The notes under the pieces are model-generated. The model saw nothing but the letters and a program-made list of their open reading frames with translations, was not told where the DNA came from and did no database searches. Shown one piece after another: positions 33,201-45,717 of a stretch of 64,000 nucleotides of DNA (within the stretch, counting starts at the first letter, position 1; each line of letters begins with the position of its first letter). The stretch is from Skeletonema tropicum. Lineage: Eukaryota > Bacillariophyta > Thalassiosirophyceae > Thalassiosirales > Thalassiosiraceae. The stretch spans positions 1,116,001 to 1,180,000 of the forward strand of contig CM074147.1 of assembly GCA_037178625.1 (NCBI GenBank), written 5' to 3'. The translations under genes were made by a program, and so were the position numbers.

Positions 33201-36200
33201 GCACTATTGCTAGGTGCTCGATCCGAACGGAAACGAACGTCTATTCCAGCAGGCACCGATCATGATGATTTATCAGTGATGGAACAATCTATTGAAATTG
33301 AATGCGATGACGACTTTGAGGTGGAAATGTACGAGAAGGAGACTGCATCGGCCGATGCTCCTTCGACACGGCATCAACACGCTACCCTCTCTGCGGCGCT
33401 GATGGAACTTACGGGTGATATTGATGCATTTGAGAAAATGGTTCTGGATTCCGAGCAAGAAGAGAATGCTGACGATGCATCCTTCGATGATGGTACTCAG
33501 AACCCCTTCATTATTCCAAAACCAAATGAGCTGTCGACATTGCGCACCTTGATTGCAGCGTGGTTGCACACTGGACAAGCTTTCAAGGTCATGTCCATTA
33601 TTTCGCTTGCAAAGAAGTCGATTTTGGTTCCATTTTATCACAGCAATTCTTTTCTGAGAAGAGAGAATTATGTCAGTGATTTCACTCGGCTGCTGCGGCA
33701 GCTGGATGGTGTTGATATTTTGGTCGACACACATTCAGTACTTTCCAGCCAATGTATACTCGTTGGTAACGGCTTTGATATGTTGATGCAGTCCTTTCAG
33801 AATGACTTTGGCCAGAAGCAGGATGATCCATTTCCTCAACGGCGTGGCCGTTCTATAGGCAGAGAGCCACTTTTCTCGCAAGGTATTTTTGGGCAGAAAT
33901 CGATGGTCGGCTCCAAATCGATGGTCGGTTCCATGAGAGCAAAATCAGCGCAGAACTTTAGCCGCATAGCTCGTTTTGCGCAGTCGGCGTCAGAATCATT
34001 CCACATCCTTGACGAGAACTCTTCTAGTGCAAATAAGCGCCCTTTCAGTGCGAACATTGCTTTCCGGGCCCAAAATAACAATCACAGTACTCCAGCATAC
34101 CTGGATTTCAGCAAGAACTCTACGTTTGCCTCGAGTTTAAGGTCCGAAAGAGAGCGGCGTCACGAATCTTGGGTGAAGGAAATCAGTGGTATGGAGAAAA
34201 TTGAGTTCTATTGTGGGGCCAGAGGTCTCAAAGACAAAGATGCAATGGTGCATAGAGAGCTCCATCGCCTTTCCCGTTTCTTTTACACTTATACTAGTGA
34301 AATGCGCATTGAACCGTGTCCGATGGATGATGCTGAATCGGGGTCCTCGGAACTTGCAGCAGCGAACATCACAGTAAAAGGCGTTTCGTCGAGAAGGAAA
34401 TTAGAAGTTCCTGACGAAGATTCATCGTTTTTACTACGTGTCCAGGCGAAACCTCTGAAGCCTGCCCGAGTTCACAGAGATCAGCGCAATCCTAACCTTT
34501 CGTGCAAAATTTATTTCGCCATGTATGAAGAACCAGCAATTCATCCGAGGACAAAGTAAGTATATATGTCCTGATTGTTTCCGCATTGATTGACTGCAGC
34601 ACTACTAACGCCTCATCCATCGATTTTTAACCCTCTCAATTAGGCGATTCTATGGTGGACGATACCTTCGTCAGTGTTTGCTGAAGTACTACCCTAACGA
34701 TAGGACCGCTTCGGTGTCGGTTTCTAAAGACATCCGCACATTAGATGGTCGTGCAAATGAACACAGTGACTTCGTACTGACAGATGAGTTTCAAAAGCTT
34801 AGACACGCCTGTCTGAAACTTGCAGTAGGTGGCATTCTCAGCAGCCCGTTGATGGAGCCGACTGATTTTGCCTCGACTCCACGCACTGGGAAAGCACTCG
34901 ACTTTGTTTATCGATCTTCTCTTTTTGGGCGACCTACCGTTGACTTGGGTGGAAAGAAGTTTATTGTGCACGATGCATCCTCGCATAGAGCAGATGCAAG
35001 CGCCTTGGAGCTTAGTGATGCTTCCATGTCTGCTGCCATCATTATACGTGGTGCACGCGGTTTGAACATGAGTGATTCTGATTCATCTACGTCTACAACC
35101 AACTACAAAATACATGTCAGTGCCGATGGAACCCCACTAGTGCTTTTGCGTGCCAACAAGTCAAATAGTAGCAGTGGATCACCAACGAAAGAGGGAAACG
35201 AAGAAGAAGCCAGACCTTACCGGCCATCTTTTATCCGCGCAGCGCTTTATGTGAAGTCGGCTAAGCAGGAGGCACAGCAACTTTGTCTCAACTATTGTAT
35301 CAGAGGTGGGTCTGCGAGATCATCTGCGAAGCTGAAATCAGACGAATGGCTTCAGCCAATCTTGATTCTCCTTCAATACGCAAACAGTCGCCGTCAAGAA
35401 CATCAGTCTGTATTGCTTCGAGATCTCCGTTTAGGAATGAACCACATTGACCGGGGACAACTGAGTCGGAATGGATTGTTGAATCCGAGATACCCAACGA
35501 TATTACGTGGGTTGAATACGAGTATCATAGGCACAGTAGAGGCCAAGGCACCTTCCGAGTTTGATCTTCTGTCACCTTCTATCATTCTGTATAAGATTCG
35601 TTGTACCGCAATTGCTGAGTATATCGGTGTAGATGATGATGACGACCTTGTCAGAGATAGTGCTGATACGTCCAGGACTAAATCGAGATACTTTCGCGAG
35701 GAATGGACCGTTTTGCGATCGTTGAGAGATTTTTCTGTATTTCACAAGCATATCAAAGGCCAAGTTGCCCAGACAGAGTCCTCGGGAACTACTGGCACGA
35801 AGTTAGCTGGTGTAGCGTCATCAATGGTTGGTAATGTCACATCAGCCCTAGGGGGAGTCAATGCTACCATCGAGCGTGAGAGGGGTCCCTTGGTACCGTC
35901 GCTATCTCATGCAACAAAAGCAGGGGCATTACCCGGCCTCAGCACAAAGAAGGTCACGGAGAGAAGAAAGAAGCATCTCGATGAATATCTCCAGTATTTG
36001 GTGTCACCAAACAATTTGCTATGCCAGTGTCCTGAATTGCTTAAATTCCTTGGAGCCTACACTCCCATCTTCCCAGTTGGTGGCAATGCGCAACTAGATG
36101 ACTCCTACGGTCGTGAAGACATCAAGCGTGTAGAACTTGTCACAGAAAAGTTGAAAGTTGGCATCGTGGAAGAGAAACATAGCGCTAAGGGAGGAGAGAC

Positions 36201-36903
36201 ATTCGCTCCTCCAGCGGCCAAGCCTGTAGTGTTGGAAGCTGCAACTTCTCCCAAAGAAGAGTCTAATAAAGAACTCGCGCAAATCTCAAAGCTGGAAGCA
36301 ACACCCGCGACAACAGGGGAGACACCCATACCTCCAAAGAATAAATATAACAGTGCCGCCAAACGGCTTGCGATGATCCGGGCGGGTGAAGTAAGCCTAA
36401 AGGAGGTGCGACGCTCTATCTTCCGACTGCTTCGATACATGTTCGATCTTGACAATGCATCTTTCTTCCGCTCGAGGGTAATTTCTGTTCTCAAAACAAT
36501 GTCCGTCGCCGTGGCATCTGCGCAAGACTTCCAAACGATGCTCTCACAGATGCATTTGACATACATGAACGGAGAGTGGATCTCTGGCTGGATATATTAC
36601 TTGGTAGATATGTTCTGGCCGAATGGTGTCTTCTACACGAAAGGCCCAGATTTGACGGAGGAGGAGCAGCTGGACTTGAAACTCAACTCAAAGAAGATAC
36701 TTGAGAAGATGTTCCCCGATCAACTCAAGACTGTTTTGGGGAAGCACACCGACGAGGGGCTTGACATGTTGCACGAGATGTTACAGAACAGAGTTGTGTT
36801 GAAAAGTATGGCATATATGATTATGGATTTAGTTTGGGCTGAGATATTCCCTGAACTTGGTGATTTCGTGACTGGGGCAGAAATTCTAGAGAAGGAATCG
36901 TGA
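30267..36903 (+). CDS. Sorting nexin with PXA, PX and nexin-C domains
   Basis: Two exons (30267-34555, 34644-36903; GT-AG intron of 88 bp) give 2182 aa. Two N-terminal hydrophobic regions (about 36-58 and 80-112) are expected to anchor it in membrane, as in the SNX13/14/19/25 group. A PXA domain starts about residue 253 (LTEFVLRDYVSSWYAKVDE) and resumes at about 523 (FLDSLYTSFAYLLGVIATRS...LLLLHFPHVL), split by about 230 residues of Ser/Thr/Gln low complexity. A PX-type phosphoinositide-binding region lies around 1740-1900 (AIAEYIGV, WTVLRSLRDFSVFHKHI, RRKKHLDEYLQYLV). Nexin-C closes the protein (about 2015-2170: FRLLRYMFDLDN, WIYYLVDMFWPNGV). No RGS domain was recognised. Likely role: endosome/ER membrane contact or trafficking. 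Its 5' end is duplicated at 19505. Confidence 0.9.
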
Positions 36904-37870
36904 GCGTGAGCTGTAGCCATAGCTTTCTAATATAATATATACACACTTTCTACTATGAAGAGAATGTAAGTAAAACGGAGAAAACAAAAATCAAAACAGC
37001 TGCTATCGCTGCCAGCCCTATCCTGGAGATTAAATTGCTGCTGCCCTTCTTCATTTGCTATCGTAAGTAGTTGTGGGATATTGTTTTTCTACGAGTTGGG
37101 ACTGATGTGGATCTCTAATTCAATACAATAGAATGAAGATCAATGAAGCTCTACAATAGATTCTCGATTGGGTTCACTACCATATGTTCTCAATTAAATC
37201 TAAGTTTGGAGGTCATTATGTTTATTGTACCCCAATAAATCTGACTCCTTTCGCAGAGCCCTTTCTGTTGGCAGCGTGTCTTTTCTGTTTTCTAAAAGCA
37301 AGACCGTGCTCTTCAGGCTAGAGGAGGTTAGGATAGCTTCTCGATCAAGGGAAATCCAAGACTCTTCTCGTGAAAGAGTTCAGTTGCGTGAATGAACACG
37401 TCACCAGCCGTGAATGAGGTTTGTGTGTGTCTATGCGAAGTCCAGCAACATTAATCAAAGAACGTCTAATCATGATTTCATATTATGTTAAGCAAAATAT
37501 ATTAAAAGGTAGGTGGCCAGACAAAATTCTGTTAGTCGTAAAAAAAGAGTGTGTGCTTCTTTTGTCTTCCTTCTCTCTCCAATATCCAGTCACTATACAG
37601 ATGCAATTTTGCTCAGCACAAACAGAACATGAAGTCGTCCTTACTCCAGCCCAGGAGTGCTCATACTATACTTCTTGTGTTGTAGTCAATTGCAGGACTC
37701 TACAAGTGAGGAAAACGTACTACTTTCATAGCGGTCCAAGGTGGGAGCGAAGACGCTGCATGCACATCAAACAATCTCATCGTCATCGGGTCATTAGATC
37801 GGCTTCGGCCGACCAACTTCCATCACCGAAAAGAGAGTACATAAGACCAAAAACAAGTTGATCGAAGAAG
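36904..37870. other. Intergenic region before the tandem SIM-like family
   Basis: No convincing gene. A plus-strand frame at 37421-37861 (146 codons) runs up to the start of family copy 1 and resembles, at nucleotide level, the leaders of the other copies (ATCAAACAATCTCATC...), so it is leader sequence rather than a gene. Confidence 0.45.
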
Positions 37871-39367
37871 ATGGAGGATCTTTCAGGCGATTTGGACTAT
37901 CTCAGCGACGACGTCACTCAAACAGAACTCGATGAATGGCTTCAGACTACCGACGTGTTTGAGCAGGACTTCGAGCGTCCGGCACAAGAAGTCACAACAA
38001 CACCTTCAGTACAACGGCCAAAGAGACGTGACTTCAAACACAAATCCTCCTTAGACTATATTCGTTGTGAAAAAGATGTGCTCGGATATCGATTTCCCAA
38101 CTGCCTTACGTGAGGCTGATCGAAAGGTCGGTTCGGGTTCGCAGAACTCATGGATGTCATCCGCCTCCTCTTTGTGTTCAAAGTCACAGCCGTCCACCTC
38201 TCCTCAACCAGTAATTGATTTGACGGCCAATAATGAACAAAGAAGACGTAACTCTGACCACAACTCCTCCTCAGAGAATAAGCACTCTAAAAAAGATGTG
38301 TTTGGGATCGATTTCCCAACTGCTTTACGTGCTGCTTCTTATCATCAACGAAAGGCCGGGGCGGAGTTGGCGTCATCAGATCTTCATAAGACGCATCACT
38401 CAAGGGTGTCATCAGTCTCATCTTCGCGTTCAAAGTCATTGTCATCCATCTCTCCTCAACCAGTAATTGATTTGACGGCCACTGAGTCTACGATAATTGA
38501 TTTGACGACCACTGACACAACCACTCAGCCGCCTATCCCCTGTAAGCGAGCACGCAGGACATTTGACAGTAACATTAATATCGAACAGATGCTGACGCTA
38601 ATGGGTAAACCCTCCTCCTCATCCGTTGCTGCTACTGGTACTGGAGCAAGGCATGAACTCCTGGAGAGGACAAAAAGCTGCCCCCCAACTCTCCGCTTTA
38701 GTGTAGGCAGTACAGAAATCATAAACAAAAACTGGCACAAGAAGGGCCTTCTCGATTCTCGGACAAGAAGTTTTCCTGAATCAATGCCCATTAATAACTG
38801 GCATAAGAAGAGCCATCAGGATTCTCGACGGATAAGCCTTCCTGAACCCATGCCTCCAACATCAAGTAAAGATTCCACGTCATTCCACCTCCTTCTCTCA
38901 TAGTATGGATGAGCAGTCGACTCAATTCCACCGGATGATGAGCAATAGCTCTACGGCGTCTAATGTTAGAGATTGCACAAACAGTAGAAGCGCCAGCATG
39001 CTTAGCACCAGAAGCTATTTCAATGAATTACAGGGCGCCATGGCGCAGACGCAACAGTCAAGACTCATGATTATGGGCGCATTATCATCAGGTGGTACAA
39101 GAAGTGATGTTAGCAAGGATGTTGCTTCAAGCGCACATGTTGCTGCCTCGGCAGTGAAGACTATTCCAGAATTTGGCATGCAGTGTGGACTAGGAGGGGT
39201 AGCCAGTCTACCCTACTCCTATTCGAAACTCATCCGATGCCGCTGGAACCAAAAATTCGGTGACAAAGGCAGAGGCAGATGTAAAGCGTAACCTCGAATG
39301 TATAGCTAGAGAGCAAAAGATTCTGGAGAAGAGATTGGCAGAGATATACAGAAGGTTCGAAAGATGA
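37871..39367 (+). pseudogene. SIM-like tandem family, copy 1 (frameshifted)
   Basis: Related throughout to the intact copy at 40715 but broken into three frames: 37871-38113, 38067-38903, and 38905-39291 plus a remnant to about 39367. It retains PSVQRPKRRD, two GIDFPTALR-type segments (an internal duplication), PVIDLTA and IIDLTTTD, RRISLPEPM and NELQGAMAQTQQSR. The first RRxS site is lost (KRRDFK) and the C-terminal helix is degraded. It is the most diverged copy. Introns could in principle explain the breaks, but no matching splice sites were needed in the other copies, so decay is more likely. Confidence 0.75.
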
Positions 39368-40714
39368 CACTAATATTCAGCAGATGACTTTAATTTTAGG
39401 GACACTACATAACTCACCTATGGTACTCTTCTTTGCTTTTCTTTTCTGTGCCTTCGATACTCATGCCTCCGTCTCAGTTGCAGCCTTGTTAAATAGTCCC
39501 TTCTCCTCTTCCTATGCCAGAGGAGGGGTTTGTAGAAGGCCTGGTAAACGACGGCCTCATTCGCCGCATCTCATTGGCGGCGCACGGCCCAGCATCAGTC
39601 ATCACCCATCAGCCACGCTGCCGAGCATCATCCTGCCGGCCGGTATGCTGTCGTGCAAGCGCCTCAGTAACTCATTGCCCACACGAAGCAGCCACGGCGC
39701 ACGTGTGGAAATATCGGCAGTGAATTTGGCATCATCAGCCATCACAGCCATCAAATAGGGTAATCGCAGCCTGTCGACGGAATAGCCCACCTGCGATGGC
39801 TTTTATCGATTGGGCATGCTGCCTAATCGATTGGGCATGCTGCCCAACATCCAAGGGTGCAAAACACAACGAAGCAGGAAATTAGACACTGTTTTGGATA
39901 CTGTTGTTCTTGTTATTATCCCGAAAATCAACCCACAGAAAATGAAAGACAAAATTCTACATCAGCATTCTGAAATCAGGAAATACGGAAACATTTATCT
40001 TTTGAATTAGAGCTGATCATGTAGTCTCGACCGCAGACTGGTGTGTTCCTAGCTTTTGGCGCCAAGGTACAGTGGCTTGCTTACTCGTAGTTACTGGTTT
40101 CTCAGTTAACGCACATCACGCAACAACACGTAGCCAAGAAGTCTCACACTATTTAACCATCTTCTTATCACCTGATCCTGCATCTGGCTGTCACATCCTA
40201 TCCAAAAAATGAATTACTTATCCCGTGCCATCTTCATCTATCTCCAGATAGGTAGGTAGAAGTAGTCATCTGATTGTGTGTGTCAATGCGAAGTCCAGTA
40301 ACATTGTCACATGAACGTCTGTTCGGTGACATAAATAATAATGATCAATATGTTTAATGTGTGGACAGACGAGAATTGATTGTAGTAATGAAATAGAAGG
40401 GTGTGTGCTTCTAAAAAAACTAAAAATATTCTCCCGGTCACTCAAGAGTCACCGCAGCACCTCTTTTGCATGACCTCATCGGGTCATCACGCACAGAAAT
40501 AACCTAAAGCCCCACAAGGAACGTGTTGATTGCTGCGCAGGGACTAAGTTCTCCTGTCACCAAAAAAGGAACACAATGTCCTAAAATGTCCTTAGTAAGG
40601 TCATCAAATTGGCATTGGTTTCGGCCGTACAACTTCTACATACTTACTCCTATGACATAATTATCTAATAAATATCACCAAAAAAGAGTAAGCCAGTTCA
40701 GTACGTCGAAGAAG
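39368..40714. other. Intergenic region between family copies 1 and 2
   Basis: Frames at 39384-39758 and 39602-39790 have no recognised motif. A 21-bp unit (CGATTGGGCATGCTGCC plus 4 bp) occurs twice at 39807-39848. The last 450 bp resemble the leaders of the other copies. Confidence 0.4.
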
Positions 40715-41785
40715 ATGGAGGATCATTCAGTCAATATGGATTTGGATTTGGGCGATATCAACGACGACATCTCTCAATCAGAACTCGATGCATGGCTTCA
40801 TACTACCGATTTTGAGCAGGAAGCCGAGCGTTTATGGCCGGCGCAAGCAGTAACAGCACCACCTGTACAACGGCCAAAGAGACGTGACTCTTTCGAGTAT
40901 GGCTTGGAAGAAGATGTTTTTGGCATCGATTTCCAAACTGCTTTACGTGCTGCTGATCAAAAGGTCGGGGCAGAGACGCAGAACCCATGGGTGTCATCAG
41001 CCTCATCTTCAAAATCACAGTCACAGACGCACACTTCTCTTCGACCAGTTACTGATTTGACAACCACGAAACCAACAATAATTGATTTGACGACCACCGA
41101 CACACTCCCTCAGACGCCTGGCACTTGTGTGCAAGCACGGAAGACGTTTGACATTATAAATATCGACCATTCTCGACAGACAAATAGTCTTCTTGAAAGA
41201 AGGATAAGTCTTCCTGAACCTATGCATCCAACATCAATTATGAATTCCTCGCCGTCCAGATCCTTCTTTCGTGACATGGACGAGCATTCGTCCCGATTTC
41301 GCCGGATACTGAGCAGTAGCTCCGCAGTATCTTATGTTGGAGATGACATGAACAGTATGAGTGACAGCATAATGAGCACCAGAAGCCATTTCAATGAATT
41401 ACAGGGCGCAATGGCGCAGACGCAACAGTCAAGACGCATGATTATCGGTGCATTATCAGATAGTGAAAGAAGTGACGGTAACATCGATGTTGCTTCAAGC
41501 GCACATGTTGCTACTGCAGCAGCAGTAAAGATTAACAATGATGTTGCTTCAAGAGCCCATGTTGCTGCCTCAGCAGTGAAGAATATTCCAGAATTTGTAC
41601 AACCTGGATTAGGAGTAACCAGTCTACCTAAACCTGTTCAAAACTCATCCAATGCCACTAGAGCTACAAATAATGATGAGATGGCAGAGGCAGAGGCAAA
41701 TTCAAGGCGTGCGCTCGAAATAGCTAGAGAGAAAATGATTCTGGAGATGAGATTGGCAGAGATGTACAGAGGAGTCGGAAGATGA
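40715..41785 (+). CDS. SIM-like tandem family protein, copy 2 (intact)
   Basis: A 356-aa protein of unrecognised family. An acidic N-terminus (DISQSELDAWLHTTD) leads to a basic, nuclear-localisation-like RPKRRDSF (about 53-60) and the conserved DVFGIDFQTALRAAD. The hydrophobic-acidic motif IIDLTTTD (about 120-127), preceded by the weaker VTDLTTT, matches the SUMO-interacting motif pattern (V/I-I-D-L-T). RRISLPEP provides a basophilic-kinase site (RRxS), as does RRDS. A helical NELQGAMAQTQQSRRMIIGALSDSE and a C-terminal coiled-coil-like REKMILEMRLAEMYR end the protein. It is the only copy with an uninterrupted frame to the common C-terminus. Likely a nuclear regulatory protein; the partner is unknown. 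Confidence 0.75.
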   Translation: MEDHSVNMDLDLGDINDDISQSELDAWLHTTDFEQEAERLWPAQAVTAPPVQRPKRRDSFEYGLEEDVFGIDFQTALRAADQKVGAETQNPWVSSASSSKSQSQTHTSLRPVTDLTTTKPTIIDLTTTDTLPQTPGTCVQARKTFDIINIDHSRQTNSLLERRISLPEPMHPTSIMNSSPSRSFFRDMDEHSSRFRRILSSSSAVSYVGDDMNSMSDSIMSTRSHFNELQGAMAQTQQSRRMIIGALSDSERSDGNIDVASSAHVATAAAVKINNDVASRAHVAASAVKNIPEFVQPGLGVTSLPKPVQNSSNATRATNNDEMAEAEANSRRALEIAREKMILEMRLAEMYRGVGR

Positions 41786-43266
41786 CGGACATGAATATTC
41801 AGCCGATGACTTATTTGTTAATCACAGTTAGATATATTAGTACGGACAATGAGTATATAAACTCAACTGTGATGCTCTTTTTGTTTTTCCAACATCTTTC
41901 GACACGCTCGCCTCCGTCTCAGCTGCAGCTTTCGAATCGCCTGATCCTCATCGTCAAATGTCTTGAGACATTACTCGTAAATGATGATATCCACAATTCT
42001 TCAAGAGCGAGAGGGAAGAGAAATCAAATAATGAGCAAACAGTGATGCACATCAGTCAAGGGCAGGGGTCAAGGGCCGGCCCTACGTCATGCATGCACGT
42101 CACGCGAACAGGGCAATCCAGGCCCGCACATCACACATCACAAAAAAGTACAAAACAACGCCAAATCGACCGTTACTAATGCAATCAACCCTCTGGACCC
42201 ACTCCATCGCGAAGCGAATAAATGGCTGCTCTCCACTGGGGAGGGTTGGGGGGACTGCGCCTGCGGCAATGCGCCAGTGCCAACCAATCACTGACTTCGT
42301 TTCACCATTTCATCGATCTTCACATGGGCCAACTCTCTGATGTACGTGGGCATTTTCTTTGACTGTACTTCTTCTTCTGTAATTTAGTACACATAAAGGG
42401 ACGCGTATGTGTCAATAACTGTGTCGCGGGCCTGGATTTGCCCTCAGGCCCGCGGGCCTGATTGAGAATCCGGTTCGCACATCACGTCGTGCATTATGCA
42501 GGGCACATAAAAGAACCTGACGTGCGTCGAGGGCCGGCCCCAGCTCTCATTTATCAGAGCTGAACCTGCGTTGGACAGGTGTCTTTTCGGTGTTGCAGAC
42601 AAGAAGCTGTGTTTCTTCTCGCTTTCGAGAATGACTAGACTCTTTATCTAGTTTGCGTGAATAATCTCGTTCTGCTAGTCGCGAACCCGATCTTAATCGA
42701 GTACCGACCGTCTCGATTAGTTTTCTCTAGAGGTATGCAAAAATCGCAGACTGACAACACAACAGCCCAGGTTTATGTAACTTCTCATGTCGCAAGGTGA
42801 AGCTAGGAACAGAGCTGAGAACCGTAGTCCCGTTTGACTATGCGAAGTTGAGTACCAATTATCAAAGAACGCTGCTCATGATCAGATTTAATAGCGTAGA
42901 TATTCTTCCTTCTCATTCCAGTCCCGACTCTGCTGCAGTGCTCTATTTATGACAACAGAACTTTACTCATGCGTGAGGTGTTTGCCACATACTTACATGC
43001 GTGAATGAGGCGTTCGAGCTCTCATCACGCAGCACGAAGAGACGCAGAGAACCACAAAAATAAAAGAGCAAATAAACTTCACAGACACACACAACAGAGT
43101 TTGAGGAAACGATAAAAGTTGCATCTTTCAAGCGGTTCAGCTGTGAGAGAAGACCTTGCATGAACATCAAACAATCTCATCTGTTCATTATTACGATTAC
43201 GATTAGGCTTCAGGCCGACCAACTTCTATCAAAGAGTGAGCCAAAAACACAAGTTGATTGTAGAAG
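41786..43266. other. Intergenic region between family copies 2 and 3
   Basis: No gene was seen. The first 150 bp repeat the 3' flank of the family; the last 500 bp (from about 42750) are the leader shared with copy 4. A candidate inverted-repeat element lies in the middle (42073-42540). Confidence 0.45.
42073..42540. mobile_element. Candidate MITE-like inverted-repeat element
   Basis: GGGCCGGCCCT at 42073-42083 appears inverted at 42530-42540, with looser inverted similarity for about 40 bp inward (ACGTC, TGCACG). No coding content. No target duplication was found, and the terminal word is itself largely palindromic, so the call is tentative. Confidence 0.4.
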
Positions 43267-44497
43267 ATGGAGGATCTTCTTTCAGGAAGTTTTCATCTTC
43301 CCAACGACGACGTAAATCAAACAGAACTCGACGAATGGTTTCACACTATTACCGATGTGTTTGAGAAGGACGTCGAGCGTCCGGCACAAGAAGTCATAAC
43401 AACACCTTCTGTACAACGGCCAAAGAGACGTGACTCTTTCGATTGCTTGGGAGATGATGTGTTCGGGATCGATTTCTCAACTGCCTTACGTGCGGCTGAC
43501 CCTTCTCTCATACAAGTACCACGCACAAACACTCGAAAGTCCGGGACGGGGTTGGCGTCATCAGATCTTGATAAGACGCATCATTCAAGGGTGTCATCCG
43601 TCTCATCTTTGTGTTCAAAGTCACTGTCGTCCATCTCTCCTCGACCAGTAATTGATTTGACGGCCAATGAACCTATAAATGAACCTACAATCATTGATTT
43701 GACGACCACCGACACACTCCCTCAGCCGCCTATCCCCTTCAAGCGAGCACGCAAGGTCTTTGACAGTAACATTGTCAATATCGAGCAGATGCTGACGCTA
43801 ATGGGTAAACCCTCGTCCTCATCATTGGCTGCTACTGATACTGAGGCAGGAGGATGTAATCTCCTGGAGAGGACAAAAAGCTGTCCCCCGACTCGTCGCT
43901 TTAGTGTAGGCAGTACAGATATCATACACAACAACTGGCGAAAGAAGAGTCCTCGACGGATAAGCCTTCCTGGACCTGAACCCATGCCTCCAGCCTGTAA
44001 GCATTCCTTGTCACCCACCTCCTCCTTCTTTCGTGACATGGACGAGCATTCGTCTCGATTACACAGGATGATAAGCAGCTGCTCCACAGTATCTCATGTT
44101 GGAGATGACATGAACATTATGAGTGACAGCATAATGAGCACCAGAAGCCATTTCAATGATTTACAGGGCGCCATGGCGCAGACGCAGCAGTCAAGACGCA
44201 TGATTATAGGTGCATTATCAGATAGTGAAAGAAGTGATGGTAACAACGATGTTGCTTCAAGCGCACATGTTGCTACTGCAGCAGCAAGTGAAGATGCCAC
44301 AATTTGGAAAATCTGGATTAGGAGGAGTGGCCAGTCTACCTAAACCTGTTCGAAACTCATCCAATGCCACTAGAGCTACAAATAATGATGAGATGACAGA
44401 GGCAGAGGCAAATTCAAGGCGTGCGCTCGAAATAGCTAGAGAGAAAATGATTCTGGAGATGAGATTGGCAGAGATGTACAGAGGAGTCGGAAGATGA
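43267..44497 (+). pseudogene. SIM-like tandem family, copy 3 (one-base frameshift near the end)
   Basis: Open for 358 codons (to 44343). It is nearly identical to copy 4 and carries PVIDLTANE and IIDLTTTD, with RRDSF, RRFSV and RRISLP sites. Near 44287 it has one extra base relative to copy 4 (GCAGCAAGTGAAGATG versus GCAGCAGTGAAGATG). That shifts the frame, and the ancestral C-terminal coiled-coil now lies in the frame of 44210-44497. The product, if made, has a novel short tail (ATIWKIWIRRSGQST) and lacks the common C-terminus. It may still be expressed as a truncated form. Confidence 0.75.
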
Positions 44498-44826
44498 CGG
44501 ACATGAATATTCAGCCGATGACTTATTTGTTAATCACAGTTAGATATATTAGTAGGGACAAATTAGTACATAAACTCAACTGTGATGCTCTTTTTGTTTT
44601 TCCAACATCTTTCGACACGCTACACGCTCGCATCCGTCTCATCAGCTGCAGCGTTCTGTAATGCAAATTTAGGGTTAATGAGTTCATTAGGGTGAGCTAT
44701 TTCAACTAACCGCGATCCAGGTTCAGGTTTCTCAAGTTCGAAGCTAAATCAAGGGGTTCGTAATACACGTAATCGCAGACTAACAACACAACAGCCCAGT
44801 TACTTACCTGGGTAACTTACTATATA
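44498..44826. other. 3' flank of family copy 3, up to the Tc1-like insertion
   Basis: The first 150 bp match the 3' flanks of copies 2 and 4. Sequence then matches the spacer before copy 3 (ACAACACAACAGCCCAG) up to the TA where the transposon inserted (44825-44826). Confidence 0.5.
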
Positions 44827-45259
44827 CGAGTTCCGTAACAATTGAAAAAAATCTTTTTTGCCACTTCCTGGAGACTTCCTGGAGACTTCCTGGAGACTTC
44901 CTGGAAAGTTCCTTGGGCTTCTACAGAGGAGCTACTATGAAGCTACGTAGGAATTAAAATGCGAATTTGATGTCACCACCTGTCACCACCCACTGGCCTA
45001 CACCATGGGACGTTACATCTACTCTCTCTCTAGAGTGTTTGGTATTGTCTGTAGTAGTAGCCGATAATCCACCTGCCCCTTCGCCTGCCATCATGACATC
45101 TATTCTGGACTTGGTCTCCTCGGATGATGATTCCTCTGGAGGCAATAAGTAATCCGTCGCTTACTTGGGATACATCCACCCGACAATCAGAAGTGTTCAA
45201 AAGGGCCGCTACCCTCTTCGCCGGGAGGAAATAACAGTCCGACTGTTGATGAGCAACGG

Positions 45260-45586
45260 GTGCGGTTGAGATCTTTGATATCTCATAGCGGCGATGATCA
45301 TTCCACTGGAAAGAGAGTGGGTTGGTTCAATGATTTGAAAAGAGATGTGAATGCATCGTATTCGAACAGCAAATCAACGTTGGCAAAGAAGTGGAATGGG
45401 CATTATTGCAGTGATACGTTGGCACTCCTCATCTATATTGAGGAGGAGGAGAAGATTGAAAGGAAGAAAAAGGCACCTAAACAGTCAGCGGCGACTCGTT
45501 CAATGAAGAAGAAGAACGGGAGGAGCAAGCAAACGGCGGTGAAGAACATTGGTATGTTGTGTTTTGATGATGATGAAGATGATTGA
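45260..45586 (+). CDS. Second open frame of the Tc1-like element, function unknown
   Basis: A 108-codon frame, convergent with the transposase: KRVGWFNDLKRDVNASYSN, KSTLAKKWNGHY, then a Lys/Arg-rich tail (KIERKKKAPKQS, MKKKNGRSKQ) and an acidic end (DDDEDD). The frame is open upstream (VDEQRVRLRS), so the true start may be earlier or spliced. The basic tail suggests nucleic-acid binding. No known family. Confidence 0.45.
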   Translation: MRLRSLISHSGDDHSTGKRVGWFNDLKRDVNASYSNSKSTLAKKWNGHYCSDTLALLIYIEEEEKIERKKKAPKQSAATRSMKKKNGRSKQTAVKNIGMLCFDDDEDD

Positions 45587-45717
45587 TGCATACAAAACAG
45601 CAGAGCAAAGCTGTGGCATGTCTGTCAAAGATGCATAGCTTTACATTCATTTGAACAATATATCTTGTTACAGAAGAAAACATAGTAGATGAATCATTAC
45701 ATACACAACCAGTCTAT

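Noticed and set aside
37421..37861. 146-codon plus-strand frame upstream of family copy 1
   Set aside because: Matches the untranslated leaders of the other copies at nucleotide level, where it is not open.
39384..39790. Frames on both strands (124 and 62 codons)
   Set aside because: No motif, overlapping each other, and partly in the repeated 3' flank of the SIM-like family.
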